Source: Paenibacillus tundrae (GTDB lineage Bacteria > Bacillota > Bacilli > Paenibacillales > Paenibacillaceae). Taken from it: DNA of 64,000 nt. Position 1 is the stretch's first letter. Every line of letters starts with the position of its first letter. Shown here in pieces: positions 56,043 to 64,000 of this stretch. The translations under genes and the position numbers were made by a program. Under the pieces are notes generated by a model. It worked only from the letters and a program-made list of their open reading frames with translations, was not told the origin of the DNA and made no database searches. Location: NCBI RefSeq assembly GCF_036884255.1, contig NZ_CP145605.1:4278001-4342000 (forward strand). Direction: 5' to 3'.

Positions 56043-56915
56043 TCAATAGTTTACTCGGTCAGCGCGCAGTGCCTTGAACTGCAACAGCGTCAAGAGCGCG
56101 AGCAATACGAGGAAGATCATCGAACCGGCAGAAGCCAGACCAAATGAATAGCTGCCAAAGGCGGTATGATAAATATATGTCGTCAAAATTTCGGTTGCAT
56201 AGTTCGGACCGCCGTCCGTCATTGTAAAAATGAGGTCAAACGCTTTAAACGATTGAATCGTGGTATATGCCACAACAATGGTTGCTGAAGGAGCAAGCAA
56301 CGGCCAAGTCACGGTACGGAATACCTGCCACTTGCTGCCTCCATCCATTCGAGCCGCTTCGTACAGTTCTGCTGGAATGCCTTGCAGACCTGCGATGAAC
56401 ACAATCATCATCTGTCCGGCATGGGCCCAGACCTGTACTGCAGCGATAGAATAGATGGCAATCTTGGGATCACCGATCCAGTTACGAGCTATACTGCTCA
56501 TACCCGCCTCATTCAAGCCGTAGTTGATCAATCCAATGGATGGGTCATACATAAATGCCCAGATTAGTCCGACCGATACAGAGGACAGTATGGTAGGCAA
56601 GAAATACAACGCACGAAGCACAATACGTGTCTTTGTATTACGAACCAAGAGCAAGGCAAGTACAAGTGAAATAAACGTTTGAGCGATAACTACCGTTAAC
56701 ATGAATTCTACGTTGTTGCCAAAGGCTTTGCGAAATACGATGCTGCTGAGACTGTCCTTATAATTATCCAGCCCTACAAATGCATACGACGGGGATACCC
56801 CGTCCCAATCCGTAAAGGAGTAGAACAGCCCCGTCAATGTAGGAAATACGAACAATCCAACGTACAGCAGCAACCCAGGTAACAAGAACAGGGATAGCTG
56901 AATACGGTTTTTCAT
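56043..56915 (-). CDS. Sugar ABC transporter permease, MalF type (CUT1)
   Basis: The 290-residue partner permease has six membrane segments and an EAA loop LYEAARMDGGSKWQVFRTV (in part: LYEAARMDGGSKWQV, about 198-212). It starts 3 bases after the stop of the binding protein, so it is coupled to it. Together with the MalG-type permease it forms the channel of a carbohydrate-uptake-1 transporter. Confidence 0.93.
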   Translation of the reverse strand: MKNRIQLSLFLLPGLLLYVGLFVFPTLTGLFYSFTDWDGVSPSYAFVGLDNYKDSLSSIVFRKAFGNNVEFMLTVVIAQTFISLVLALLLVRNTKTRIVLRALYFLPTILSSVSVGLIWAFMYDPSIGLINYGLNEAGMSSIARNWIGDPKIAIYSIAAVQVWAHAGQMMIVFIAGLQGIPAELYEAARMDGGSKWQVFRTVTWPLLAPSATIVVAYTTIQSFKAFDLIFTMTDGGPNYATEILTTYIYHTAFGSYSFGLASAGSMIFLVLLALLTLLQFKALRADRVNY

Positions 56916-56918
56916 CGT

Positions 56919-58193
56919 TTATTTCCCGATATGCTGATCAATGATCGCCTGTGCCTGCTGCGCTGCTTCTTCTGGCGAAGTACCGCTTAGCACAGCCTGG
57001 ATGGAGTTCGTAACAGCCTTTTGGTTATCTCCATTCAGGATGGTGAACCGTGGCTGGAACACGGTCTTTTTGCTTGCCCATTCTCCGGCAACTTGAAGCT
57101 CAGGTGTATCGTATTTTACATCATTAACCGTTACATTCTGTCCGGTCTGATTAGCATACTCGCTAGCTACTTCCGGTTTGCTCAAGAACTCAATGAACTT
57201 CTTCGCTTCTTCCGGATGCTTCGACTTGCTATTCACTGCAAGCATAAATGTAGTTGTATGCACACCTTCATACTTTGCCTGATCAGCACTTACTGTAATC
57301 GGTGCAAGCAATTTTTGCTCCAGATTCGGGTTTTGCAGCTTGTTCTGAGCAAGTTGATATGATCCGCTTGCGAGCATTGCTGCTTTTTCCTGAATAAACA
57401 ACGCACCTGCCGCAGGGTCTTTCGTACCCAGTGCATCCTGCTGGAAGTATCCTTTATCGTTCAGCTCTTTGATCTGAGTCAACGTTTTTACCCAGAACTC
57501 ATCCGTCAGTTTGGCTTCGCCTGCTTCTACTTTGGTAAAAATGTCGTCGCTCGGCGCATTGTTCATGACCATCGTGTTCATGAATTGGCCTGGACCAATA
57601 TCCGCTCCGGCAAAGGCAATTGGAATGATGCCATTGTCTTTCAGCTTCTGGCATAGCGCCAAGAAACCTTCCCAATCCGTCGGTGGCGTCAGACCATACT
57701 GTTCAAACAGCTTCACATTATAGATGGGATCGTTATATACAAGTTGATACGGAACCGCATATTGCTTGCCATCATGTTGTCCTGCTTCAATCAGCTTTGA
57801 ATTGAAAGCAGACAAGAACGATGATCCCGTCAGATCCGTGAACAACCCAGCTTTGGTGAAGGCTTCAAATTGTGCACCCGGGAAGGATGCAAAGACATCC
57901 CCGACCGAACCATCACTGATTTTGGATTGTACGGTGGATTGATACTGATCCGAAGGTAATGTCTGCATTTCCACCTCAATGTTTGGATTTTCCTTTTCAA
58001 ACGCGTCGATGGTCTTATTCAACGCTTCTACATCTTCTCCACGCCAGTGGATGAAGCTGATTTTCACTTTACCTGAACCCGAGGAACCATTCTCTCCGGA
58101 TGCCGCTTCATCTCCGCCACCGCAAGCCGACAGTACGATGGACATGACCAGCATACTGATAAGGGGCAGGATATACTTTTTCTTATTTTTCAT
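56919..58193 (-). CDS. Sugar-binding lipoprotein of CUT1 ABC transporter
   Basis: The 424-residue extracellular binding protein has a lipoprotein signal (LVMSIVLSACGGGD, Cys near 24) and the type 1 solute-binding fold. Segments FIHWRGEDVEALNKTIDAFEKENPNIEVEMQ (in part: WRGEDVEALNKTIDAF) and NTMVMNNAPSDD are typical. AGGAGG precedes ATG at 58193. The upstream open frame to 58307 runs into repeat DNA and is not coding. It opens the transporter operon (binding protein, MalF, MalG). Confidence 0.93.
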   Translation of the reverse strand: MKNKKKYILPLISMLVMSIVLSACGGGDEAASGENGSSGSGKVKISFIHWRGEDVEALNKTIDAFEKENPNIEVEMQTLPSDQYQSTVQSKISDGSVGDVFASFPGAQFEAFTKAGLFTDLTGSSFLSAFNSKLIEAGQHDGKQYAVPYQLVYNDPIYNVKLFEQYGLTPPTDWEGFLALCQKLKDNGIIPIAFAGADIGPGQFMNTMVMNNAPSDDIFTKVEAGEAKLTDEFWVKTLTQIKELNDKGYFQQDALGTKDPAAGALFIQEKAAMLASGSYQLAQNKLQNPNLEQKLLAPITVSADQAKYEGVHTTTFMLAVNSKSKHPEEAKKFIEFLSKPEVASEYANQTGQNVTVNDVKYDTPELQVAGEWASKKTVFQPRFTILNGDNQKAVTNSIQAVLSGTSPEEAAQQAQAIIDQHIGK

Positions 58194-58238
58194 TAAAGAC
58201 GACCTCCTGAGGATGATTAATGTAAGTTGCACAAATGT

Positions 58239-58390
58239 TTCACACTGGGCACTCCGAGTGCAGTACCATCTTCCGATCGCTGTTATCCCCAGATTTCTCT
58301 GAATCATTTCTTTTAATGGTTAAAATCCGGGGATAAAGGCGAGCGCTACGCTTCTTCAGATCGGTTCTGCCCTCTCCGTTAAAGTGTAAA
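58239..58390. repeat. Dyad repeat element, copy 3
   Basis: 152 bp between the binding protein gene and the SsuD-like gene. TTCACACTGGGCACTCCG at the left, GATCGCTGTTATCCCCAGATTT paired with AAATCCGGGGATAA, GGCGAGCGCTACGCTTCTTCAG and CTCTCCGTTAAAGTGTAAA at the right. Confidence 0.85.
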
Positions 58391-58404
58391 AAAAGTTAAC
58401 TTAC

Positions 58405-59616
58405 TTAGTTGGTAGTAACGGAGTGCTGCTTTTGTCTTGTTTTCCATTGGTCACGAATGATCGGCATAACTGTTCGTCCGAAGATTTCGGCTTCTTCCAG
58501 ATGTGGATACCCAGAGAGAATGAATGTGGTCACACCCAAATCCCCATACTCCATCAAGCGTTCCGCGACCTGTTCTGCTGTACCCACGATAAGGATGGCT
58601 CCGCCGGAGCGTACGACAGACAATCCTGTCCACAGGTTAGGACCTACTACAAATTGCTGTTTCTCCGACAGTTCCCGTAGCTCGTTTTGTCTACGTTGGT
58701 TAGTAGCATCCGTCTCGGCAAAGGCTGCTTTGGCCTTCTCGATTGCCTCTGGCGGTACTTTGCTGATAATCTCCCAAGCAGCTGCCCATGCTTCTTCTTC
58801 CGTATCCCGAATGAGCACTTGCGCACGCATGCCATAACGCATCTGACGATCTTGTCCTGTTTCCGCTTTTACCTGTTCACGAATGACCTCGATCTCTTCG
58901 ATCTGCTCTTGGATCCAATCATGAGGTTCGCCCCACATAAGGAATGTATCGGCATGTTCCACAGCAACTCGCTTTGCAATCGGGGAGCTTCCTCCCAAAT
59001 AGAATGGTGGATGAGGTTTCTGTACTGTCTCCGGCATGCCTACTGGGCCTTTGAAGCTATAGTGTTGACCTTTAAACTCTGGATATGGATCATTGGACGC
59101 ATCCGCATTCGATTGTGCACCACTGCCTGCGAATTCAGTCAGATTGAGTCCTGCGGACTGGGTCCACGAACGTTTCATGACTTCCATATACTCGCTCGCA
59201 CGTACATACCGCTCATCATGTGCATGTGCCAGCGGATCACCCAGCTCTTCTAGGTCTCGGATTGAGCTACCTGTAACGACATTCATCATCGCGCGGCCTC
59301 CCGAGAGCTGATCCAGAGCCGCACCCATACGTGCAGCAAGAACCGGTGTAACCAGACCAGGGCGAATAGCGACAAGGGGACGCAATGTCTTGGTATGACT
59401 CATCACAGCTGAGCCGACCACCCACGCATCCAGACAGGCTCCCCCTGTCGGAATAAGTACGAATTCGAACCCTGCCGTCTCCGCCGTCTGTGCTACCTGC
59501 ACCAGATAATCCAGACTCGGTGCTCGTTCTGGTTCAACTCCTACATACTTACCATCCCCTGCTGTTGGCAAAAACCATCCAAACTTCATCTCTTCCTGTT
59601 CGCTCACCAAAGTCAT
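58405..59616 (-). CDS. SsuD-like FMNH2-dependent alkanesulfonate monooxygenase
   Basis: The 403-residue luciferase-like monooxygenase aligns from memory along its length with E. coli SsuD: WFLPTAGDGKYVG near the N-terminus, FVLIPTGGACLDAWVVGS (about 51-68), GPNLWTGLSVVRSGGAILIVG (about 325-345, quoted in part: NLWTGLSVVRSGG) and LSGYPHLEEAE. Such enzymes release sulfite from a sulfonate. A flavin reductase is not next to it. Translation may start at the TTG or GTG two or three codons later, since AAGGGA abuts the first ATG. Neighbours are a sugar-type importer and an AraC regulator, so the substrate may be a sulfonated sugar or other organic sulfonate. Confidence 0.85.
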   Translation of the reverse strand: MTLVSEQEEMKFGWFLPTAGDGKYVGVEPERAPSLDYLVQVAQTAETAGFEFVLIPTGGACLDAWVVGSAVMSHTKTLRPLVAIRPGLVTPVLAARMGAALDQLSGGRAMMNVVTGSSIRDLEELGDPLAHAHDERYVRASEYMEVMKRSWTQSAGLNLTEFAGSGAQSNADASNDPYPEFKGQHYSFKGPVGMPETVQKPHPPFYLGGSSPIAKRVAVEHADTFLMWGEPHDWIQEQIEEIEVIREQVKAETGQDRQMRYGMRAQVLIRDTEEEAWAAAWEIISKVPPEAIEKAKAAFAETDATNQRRQNELRELSEKQQFVVGPNLWTGLSVVRSGGAILIVGTAEQVAERLMEYGDLGVTTFILSGYPHLEEAEIFGRTVMPIIRDQWKTRQKQHSVTTN

Positions 59617-59647
59617 TCCCTTCTATGAATAAATTGCTCTAAAAATG

Positions 59648-59792
59648 TTCCACTTAAGCACTTCGGTGACAGAAAACCTTTCGAGCCCTCTTGTCCCCAG
59701 GTTTTTTCCATTCCCTTTTAAGGGGAAACCCGGTGACAAAGGCGCACGCTTCGCTTCTTCAGGTCTTTTCTGTCTCCTACGTTGTCGTGTCA
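59648..59792. repeat. Dyad repeat element, copy 4 (divergent)
   Basis: 145 bp. TTCCACTTAAGCACTTCGG at the left, CTTGTCCCCAGGTTTTTTCC pairing with GGGAAACCCGGTGACAA, then GGCGCACGCTTCGCTTCTTCAGG and CTCCTACGTTGTCGTGTCA. The least conserved of the four. Confidence 0.75.
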
Positions 59793-60054
59793 TTCTTTAA
59801 ATTAAATTTATTAGGTGTACACAAACTCCAAATACCAATTAATTAACTTGGTTTAATAGGTATGGACATCATATCAATTGATTTGTCTGTGATCAATGTC
59901 ATTTCGCGGCAATTTTATTTTGTCATTTTGTGGTCTTTTCTCAGAATTAGGTCACGTACATCTTGAATATGTATAAAACCCACCTGTATAATAGGTTATA
60001 AATGAACCTTTGCGATCGTATCTACAATACTTATATATTAAAGAGGTGTTCCCG

Positions 60055-60927
60055 ATGATCGAGAGCATGAAGGAGGACCACCACGAGTTTTTGGATATTA
60101 TTTTCTTCACTCCATCTGAATTCGAGAAAGCCGGTGGCGCCTGGCCGATTCGTATCGGCCGCAATCTAGCCAAGAACAACTATCATATTGGCCCTCGCAC
60201 CACACCTTATCATTATTTGCTGTTTGTGTTAGAGGGGGAAGGTACGTTCATTCAGAATGGGCAACATCATGCCTTGCGAGCACGAGATGCGTTCTGTCTA
60301 TTTCCGCATGTCACTCATGAGTACTGGACCACCCCTGAGAACACATTGCAGAAAATATTTATTGCCTTTGACGGCTCACATGCGGCAGAACTGCTCTCCC
60401 GGATTGGTCTGACTCCAGACTCGCCTTATCGTTCAGGTGTGTTAACGCCAGAGACAGCAAGTGCAATGCGTGCATTTATGGAGGATGTTCGCAAACCGCA
60501 GGATGGAGCAAGTGATCTGGGAAGACTTACTCGGTTTCTAAGCCTCTTCGACCGAATCGCCCGTTCTCCGGCAATCAAGGGACTGCAGCCAGACTCGGCT
60601 ACTCCCTGGCTCCAGAAAGGCAAAGAGTATATGGATATCCATTTTGCTGGCGGCATTACAGTGGAAGGCGTATCTGCTCATGCGGGCGTGGATCGAACCC
60701 ACTTTGCCAAACAGTTCCGCAGAGCGTACGGTCTCTCTCCCGTCCAGTATATTCAGCAATTGAAAATGGATCAGGCTAAGCGCTTACTAGTACAGACCTC
60801 GCTAAGCTTAACTGAAGTGGCTCATTCCGTCGGTTACCCCGACTTGTTCTCCTTCTCCAAAGCATTCAAAAAACACGTTGGTCTGCCCCCCAATCGTTAT
60901 CGGACAACGGAGAGCAGCAGAGAATAG
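60055..60927 (+). CDS. AraC-family regulator of the SsuD-transporter cluster
   Basis: The 290-residue protein has a cupin sensor (about 20-150; GPRTTPYHYLLFVLEGEGTF, in part: HYLLFVLEGEGTF) and C-terminal AraC helices: GVSAHAGVDRTHFAKQFRRAYG and LTEVAHSVGYPDLFSFSKAFKKHVG. GAGGTG lies 6 bases before the ATG at 60055. It is divergent from the SsuD-like gene and the transporter, so it likely activates them. A palindrome-like CCAATTAATTAACTTGG (about 59839-59855) in the gap may be its site. Confidence 0.9.
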   Translation: MIESMKEDHHEFLDIIFFTPSEFEKAGGAWPIRIGRNLAKNNYHIGPRTTPYHYLLFVLEGEGTFIQNGQHHALRARDAFCLFPHVTHEYWTTPENTLQKIFIAFDGSHAAELLSRIGLTPDSPYRSGVLTPETASAMRAFMEDVRKPQDGASDLGRLTRFLSLFDRIARSPAIKGLQPDSATPWLQKGKEYMDIHFAGGITVEGVSAHAGVDRTHFAKQFRRAYGLSPVQYIQQLKMDQAKRLLVQTSLSLTEVAHSVGYPDLFSFSKAFKKHVGLPPNRYRTTESSRE

Positions 60928-61055
60928 ACCGGAGCACATTCCACCTTACGTTTTAAGCCGCTTATGTTATGATGCCGATCTCTTGAGCTAAGCCGACTCA
61001 ACGGATAGGGATGAACTCTTGACCATCTATTCGATTATCTTTTACCATTCATAAC

Positions 61056-61102
61056 AACAAGAAAGGCAAGTCCTCTTCATATCAGGACTTGCCTTTCTTG
61101 TT
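61056..61102. terminator. Bidirectional terminator after the AraC gene
   Basis: Perfect 19-bp stem AACAAGAAAGGCAAGTCCT/AGGACTTGCCTTTCTTGTT with a 9-base loop. Confidence 0.9.
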
Positions 61103-61177
61103 CACTTCATTTGTTCATCTCATATCGTCTGCGCGTTGTAGGGCTCAACTGATCCTTGATCCTCATAACGGTGATCT

Positions 61178-62101
61178 CTATTTCTGCTCATCATCCTTGC
61201 GTGCAAGCGGAATACCGTTTTTCTTCGCATACCATGCTTCATAATGATGCACGGCAACACCTGCAAAAGAAGAATGAGTAGAGCCAAGTTTGAACACCTT
61301 CTCCATTTCCTCATCCATATTGCTGATCGGTTTACGGAAAAAGGTCAGGTGATCCCCTTCATGCGTATCGGCCAACTCTGCTCCGATCCAGACTTTCTTG
61401 CCTAGGTCGTCTGCCTCGTCCAGTTCCTCCTTGGACAGATCGTACATCTGTTGCGCACTGTCGCGATACGCCATGATAGCTACTGCATCGAATTGAGAGA
61501 TAACCCAGTGGCTGAACGTCCCTTCATTCTCAGATGACTGACGGGCATCGAGCCAGAACGGAATGGCAGCGCTCATGTACAATCCTGCATCCTCTCCCGC
61601 TTCCGTCCAAGCCTTCATGTTGTCTTGCCACTCTGCAATCACACGGCTCTCCTCATTCTCCCAGCGTTTCAGTTGATACGGCTCTACATCCAATTGGATG
61701 CCTTCAAAACGTTCATTCTTAGCAGAAGCTGCATTATATGCTCGCACTCGCTCAATAAAAGCCAGTCCTTCTTCCCGTTTCTCCGTATAAGCCCAATCCG
61801 CATGACCATTCAGGGCATGTACGTCAATCTCCGCCACCTTCGCAGCGGCAATAAATTTACGGTACGTATCATCGGATACTTCATCCTGTATTTGCAGGAA
61901 GATTACATACACGCCCTGCTCTTTGGAAAATGAGATGATTTCCGGTGTCTGCTCTGCAATAATGGAAGCGTCCCACAGCCAAGTCGCTTTGTGTTCCTCA
62001 TGAGAGAACCACTTGAGCAGCCAGGGCAGAAGCAGCAGGCAAAATATCAGTGCCAGAAGTACCCATTTTGCCTTCACCGGAACCTTCCTCCATCGTGTCA
62101 T
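61178..62101 (-). CDS. Glycosidase-like (GH18-type TIM barrel) membrane-anchored protein
   Basis: The 307-residue product has an N-terminal membrane anchor (about 12-32) and a barrel domain. FEGIQLDVEPYQL (about 141-153) recalls the DxxDxE-type catalytic segment of GH18-like enzymes (here QLDVEP), followed by VWIGAEL and the C-terminal AGVAVHHYEAWY. I infer a hydrolase of a polysaccharide or peptidoglycan glycan; the family is not certain. It follows the UDP-sugar dehydrogenase gene by 8 bases with GAGGAATCC before the ATG, so both are in one operon. Confidence 0.7.
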   Translation of the reverse strand: MTRWRKVPVKAKWVLLALIFCLLLLPWLLKWFSHEEHKATWLWDASIIAEQTPEIISFSKEQGVYVIFLQIQDEVSDDTYRKFIAAAKVAEIDVHALNGHADWAYTEKREEGLAFIERVRAYNAASAKNERFEGIQLDVEPYQLKRWENEESRVIAEWQDNMKAWTEAGEDAGLYMSAAIPFWLDARQSSENEGTFSHWVISQFDAVAIMAYRDSAQQMYDLSKEELDEADDLGKKVWIGAELADTHEGDHLTFFRKPISNMDEEMEKVFKLGSTHSSFAGVAVHHYEAWYAKKNGIPLARKDDEQK

Positions 62102-62109
62102 TGGATTCC

Positions 62110-63477
62110 TCAGACGAGCAACGCTTCACTTGGTTCAAGCACAGGGTGTTGTACCGAGTGACCAATCTTATAAATATGAGGCTGTGTATATGTGCGGAAT
62201 GCATTACGTGTATCAAGAATCGGTACACCGAGCTCCGAAATTTCACGATATGGAAGATCCTTATGATTGGTAATCAGCACGATGCAATCGTATGTTTTGA
62301 ACTGTTCCAGATTGAACACTTCGCTGTGTACGGTATCGCCATGTTTGTCCAAGAATGAATCAGCATACGGATCGTAGTAGCTTACATTAGCTCCACTTTC
62401 CTTGAACAATTCATATACTTCCAGTCCTGGGGACTCACGCAGATCTGCAATATTCGGCTTGTATGACATACCCAGCAGCAATATATTGGAATTTCGAACA
62501 GATTTGGCGTATTCGTTCAAAATGGTTGACGTTTTATTCAGAACATAATATGGCATGTTGTCATTCGTCGATTGTGCCAGCTCAATGAATTTACTGTAGA
62601 AACGGAATCCTTTTGCTTTCCATGACAGATACATTGGATCCAGCGGAATGCAGTGACCACCGATGCCGGGACCCGGATAGAATGGCATGAAGCCAAACGG
62701 TTTGGTTGCAGCTGCATCAATGACTTCCCAAATGTCGATGCCCATGCGATCACACATCATCGCCATTTCATTCACGAAGGCGATATTCACGCTGCGGAAT
62801 GTATTTTCAAGCAATTTAGACATCTCCGCTACTTTTGGTGAAGATACGGGTACAACGGTTTGCACATATTTACCATACAACGCCGTTCCTAGCTTAAGGC
62901 AAGCTTCGGTAGTGCCTCCAATGACCTTAGGCGTATTAAACGTAGTGAATCGTCCGTTGGACGGGTCAACCCGCTCTGGCGAGAAGCAGAGGAAGTAGTC
63001 TTTGCCTGCTTCATGTCCGATTTTGTCCAGCTTCTGTTGAATCAGCTCTTCGGTAGTTCCCGGATAGGTTGTACTCTCCAGCGTGATCAACATACCTGGT
63101 TTCATATGCAATTTAATCTGATCCACTACCGTCTCAATGTACGACGTATCTGGATCTTGGTTCTCGCTCAGTGGTGTTGGTACACAGATACTCAACGCAT
63201 CGATGACACGCAGCATACTATAATCTGTCGTTGGTTGGAAACGACCTGTCTCCATTACCTTTTTCAATTCCTCAGATGAGATATCGTGAATGTATGAATC
63301 TCCGTGATAGATACTCTCTACCTTAGAAGCATCGAGATCAATTCCGATGACAGTGAAGCCTTGATTCACCATTTCTACAGCAAGTGGAAGCCCTACATAA
63401 CCGAGCCCGACCACGCCGAGTACTGCTTCTTTATTTTCAATTGCATTTAATAATGAGTGGAAATGTTGATTATGCAT
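62110..63477 (-). CDS. UDP-N-acetylhexosamine/UDP-glucose 6-dehydrogenase
   Basis: The 455-residue enzyme has GLGYVGLPLAVEMV at the N-terminus (NAD-binding, about 24-37), the catalytic Cys in PGIGGHCIPLDPMYL (about 265-279) and C-terminal ELFKESGANVSYYDPYAD. It oxidises the C6 hydroxyl of a UDP-sugar to a carboxylate for surface polysaccharides. The sequence is closer to WbpA/WecC (UDP-GlcNAc or UDP-ManNAc) than to UDP-glucose enzymes, by impression only. GGAGGG before the ATG at 63477. Confidence 0.93.
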   Translation of the reverse strand: MHNQHFHSLLNAIENKEAVLGVVGLGYVGLPLAVEMVNQGFTVIGIDLDASKVESIYHGDSYIHDISSEELKKVMETGRFQPTTDYSMLRVIDALSICVPTPLSENQDPDTSYIETVVDQIKLHMKPGMLITLESTTYPGTTEELIQQKLDKIGHEAGKDYFLCFSPERVDPSNGRFTTFNTPKVIGGTTEACLKLGTALYGKYVQTVVPVSSPKVAEMSKLLENTFRSVNIAFVNEMAMMCDRMGIDIWEVIDAAATKPFGFMPFYPGPGIGGHCIPLDPMYLSWKAKGFRFYSKFIELAQSTNDNMPYYVLNKTSTILNEYAKSVRNSNILLLGMSYKPNIADLRESPGLEVYELFKESGANVSYYDPYADSFLDKHGDTVHSEVFNLEQFKTYDCIVLITNHKDLPYREISELGVPILDTRNAFRTYTQPHIYKIGHSVQHPVLEPSEALLV

Positions 63478-63568
63478 GATAGTCCCTCCAACAATGATTT
63501 GATTTTGTGTGAAATTTGTTCTTTTGTCTATCGTTATCTCTTTGGCATTTGCATAAATTCACAACTAT

Positions 63569-64000
63569 CTAGTGCAGGCACCGCCGAATACGAGCATCCA
63601 GCTCTACAGGTGAGAACGGCTTGGTCATATAATCATCAACCCCGCTACGGAAGCATTGGCTGATCGTTTGCTCCACACGCTGCTCCGTCAGAACGACAAT
63701 TTTGGGGGGCTGCTCTATCCCCAACTTCTGGATATGATGAATGAACGGCAAGCCGTCAATGCCATACAGGTTCAATTCGGTCAGTACCAGATCTGGTGCC
63801 ACCTTCTCGATAAGCTCCAGTGCAGCCAGACCATCTACAGCCTCATACGTCTCGTAGCCTTGCATCTTCAATCGCAATTGCAGAAACTCACGTACGGTCG
63901 GATCATTATCTACAATTAAAATACGTTCTGGATCTGCTGATGTCTTGTCCAGCGTGTAGATATGAATCTCCGATGAGTCTACCAGCTTCGAGGATTCAGC
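63569..64000 (-). CDS. Receiver-domain protein with atypical phosphoacceptor (5' end cut off)
   Basis: The frame is open to the right window edge; the last 144 codons are present. ERILIVDNDPTVREFLQ starts a response-regulator receiver domain, with the acidic pocket at DND. Where the phosphoacceptor Asp should lie, the sequence reads DLVLTELNLYGIDG: Glu replaces Asp. Other hallmarks are in place: VVLTEQ (Thr), KPFS (Lys). The chain ends right after the receiver, so the domain is C-terminal to something outside the window. This suggests a phosphorylation-independent or constitutively active-like receiver. Confidence 0.8.
   Translation of the reverse strand, partial: AESSKLVDSSEIHIYTLDKTSADPERILIVDNDPTVREFLQLRLKMQGYETYEAVDGLAALELIEKVAPDLVLTELNLYGIDGLPFIHHIQKLGIEQPPKIVVLTEQRVEQTISQCFRSGVDDYMTKPFSPVELDARIRRCLH

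Overview
The window looks like a chromosomal segment of a Paenibacillus-type Firmicute. The evidence is moderate GC with strong AGGAGG ribosome-binding sites, a methionine T-box in front of metG, a Bacillus-type Fnr with C-terminal cysteines, Zur, SleB, Amj and YpvA/DinG-like proteins, and many small carbohydrate clusters with AraC regulators. No rRNA, tRNA, CRISPR array or prophage was seen. Both ends cut through genes: a zinc-transporter permease at the left and a response-regulator-like protein at the right.

Left part (1-8.9 kb): a zinc-uptake operon znuA-znuC-znuB with a consensus promoter overlapped by a Zur-like operator; metG behind a T-box leader whose specifier reads AUG; a zur-yidD pair; and a large secreted protein with a copper-amine-oxidase-type N-terminal domain and PKD-like repeats. 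Next is an anaerobic fermentation block (8.9-16.9 kb): pflA, pflB, adhE and the regulator fnr. Four TGTGA-N6-TCACA-type boxes lie upstream of pflB (two), adhE and fnr. Two of them sit about 41.5 bp before a predicted start of transcription. The pflB-adhE gap carries a long dyad repeat followed by a tandem array with a period of about 155 bp.

16.9-31.7 kb holds small lipoprotein and hypothetical genes, an HxlR regulator, a five-gene operon (two Gfo/Idh/MocA oxidoreductases, two sugar isomerase/epimerase proteins, one ThuA-like protein) divergent from an AraC regulator, another Gfo/Idh protein, a TVP38-type membrane protein, an MsrA-MsrB fusion, the lipid II flippase Amj and a YitT-like protein. 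32.6-33.9 kb holds a two-gene unit: a TIR-like protein related to CBASS/Pycsar effectors, translationally coupled to a 77-residue partner. This is the best candidate for an undescribed defence module. 34-42.8 kb has cysK, a DinG-type helicase, a catalase and a family 9 pectate lyase. 42.9-47 kb is an AT-rich patch with a WXG-type polymorphic toxin and a probable immunity gene. 47-53.6 kb has a prohibitin-like protein with a tiny membrane partner, yaaA, an N-methyltryptophan/sarcosine oxidase that seems to start at ATT, a MarR/SDR divergent pair and a SleB-type hydrolase.

53.8-60.9 kb is a probable import-and-oxidation cluster: an MFS carrier, two CUT1 permeases and a binding protein without their own ATPase, an SsuD-like flavin monooxygenase, and a divergent AraC regulator. 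61-64 kb has a glycosidase-like barrel protein, a UDP-sugar dehydrogenase and an atypical receiver domain with Glu in place of the phosphoacceptor Asp.

Two dispersed repeat families are scattered in the intergenic regions: a dyad element of about 150 bp (four copies, all in one orientation) and a MITE-like element with 15-bp terminal repeats (one full copy flanked by a 6-bp duplication, one internally deleted copy). All functional assignments come from reading motifs and from recalled family resemblance. No database search was run.
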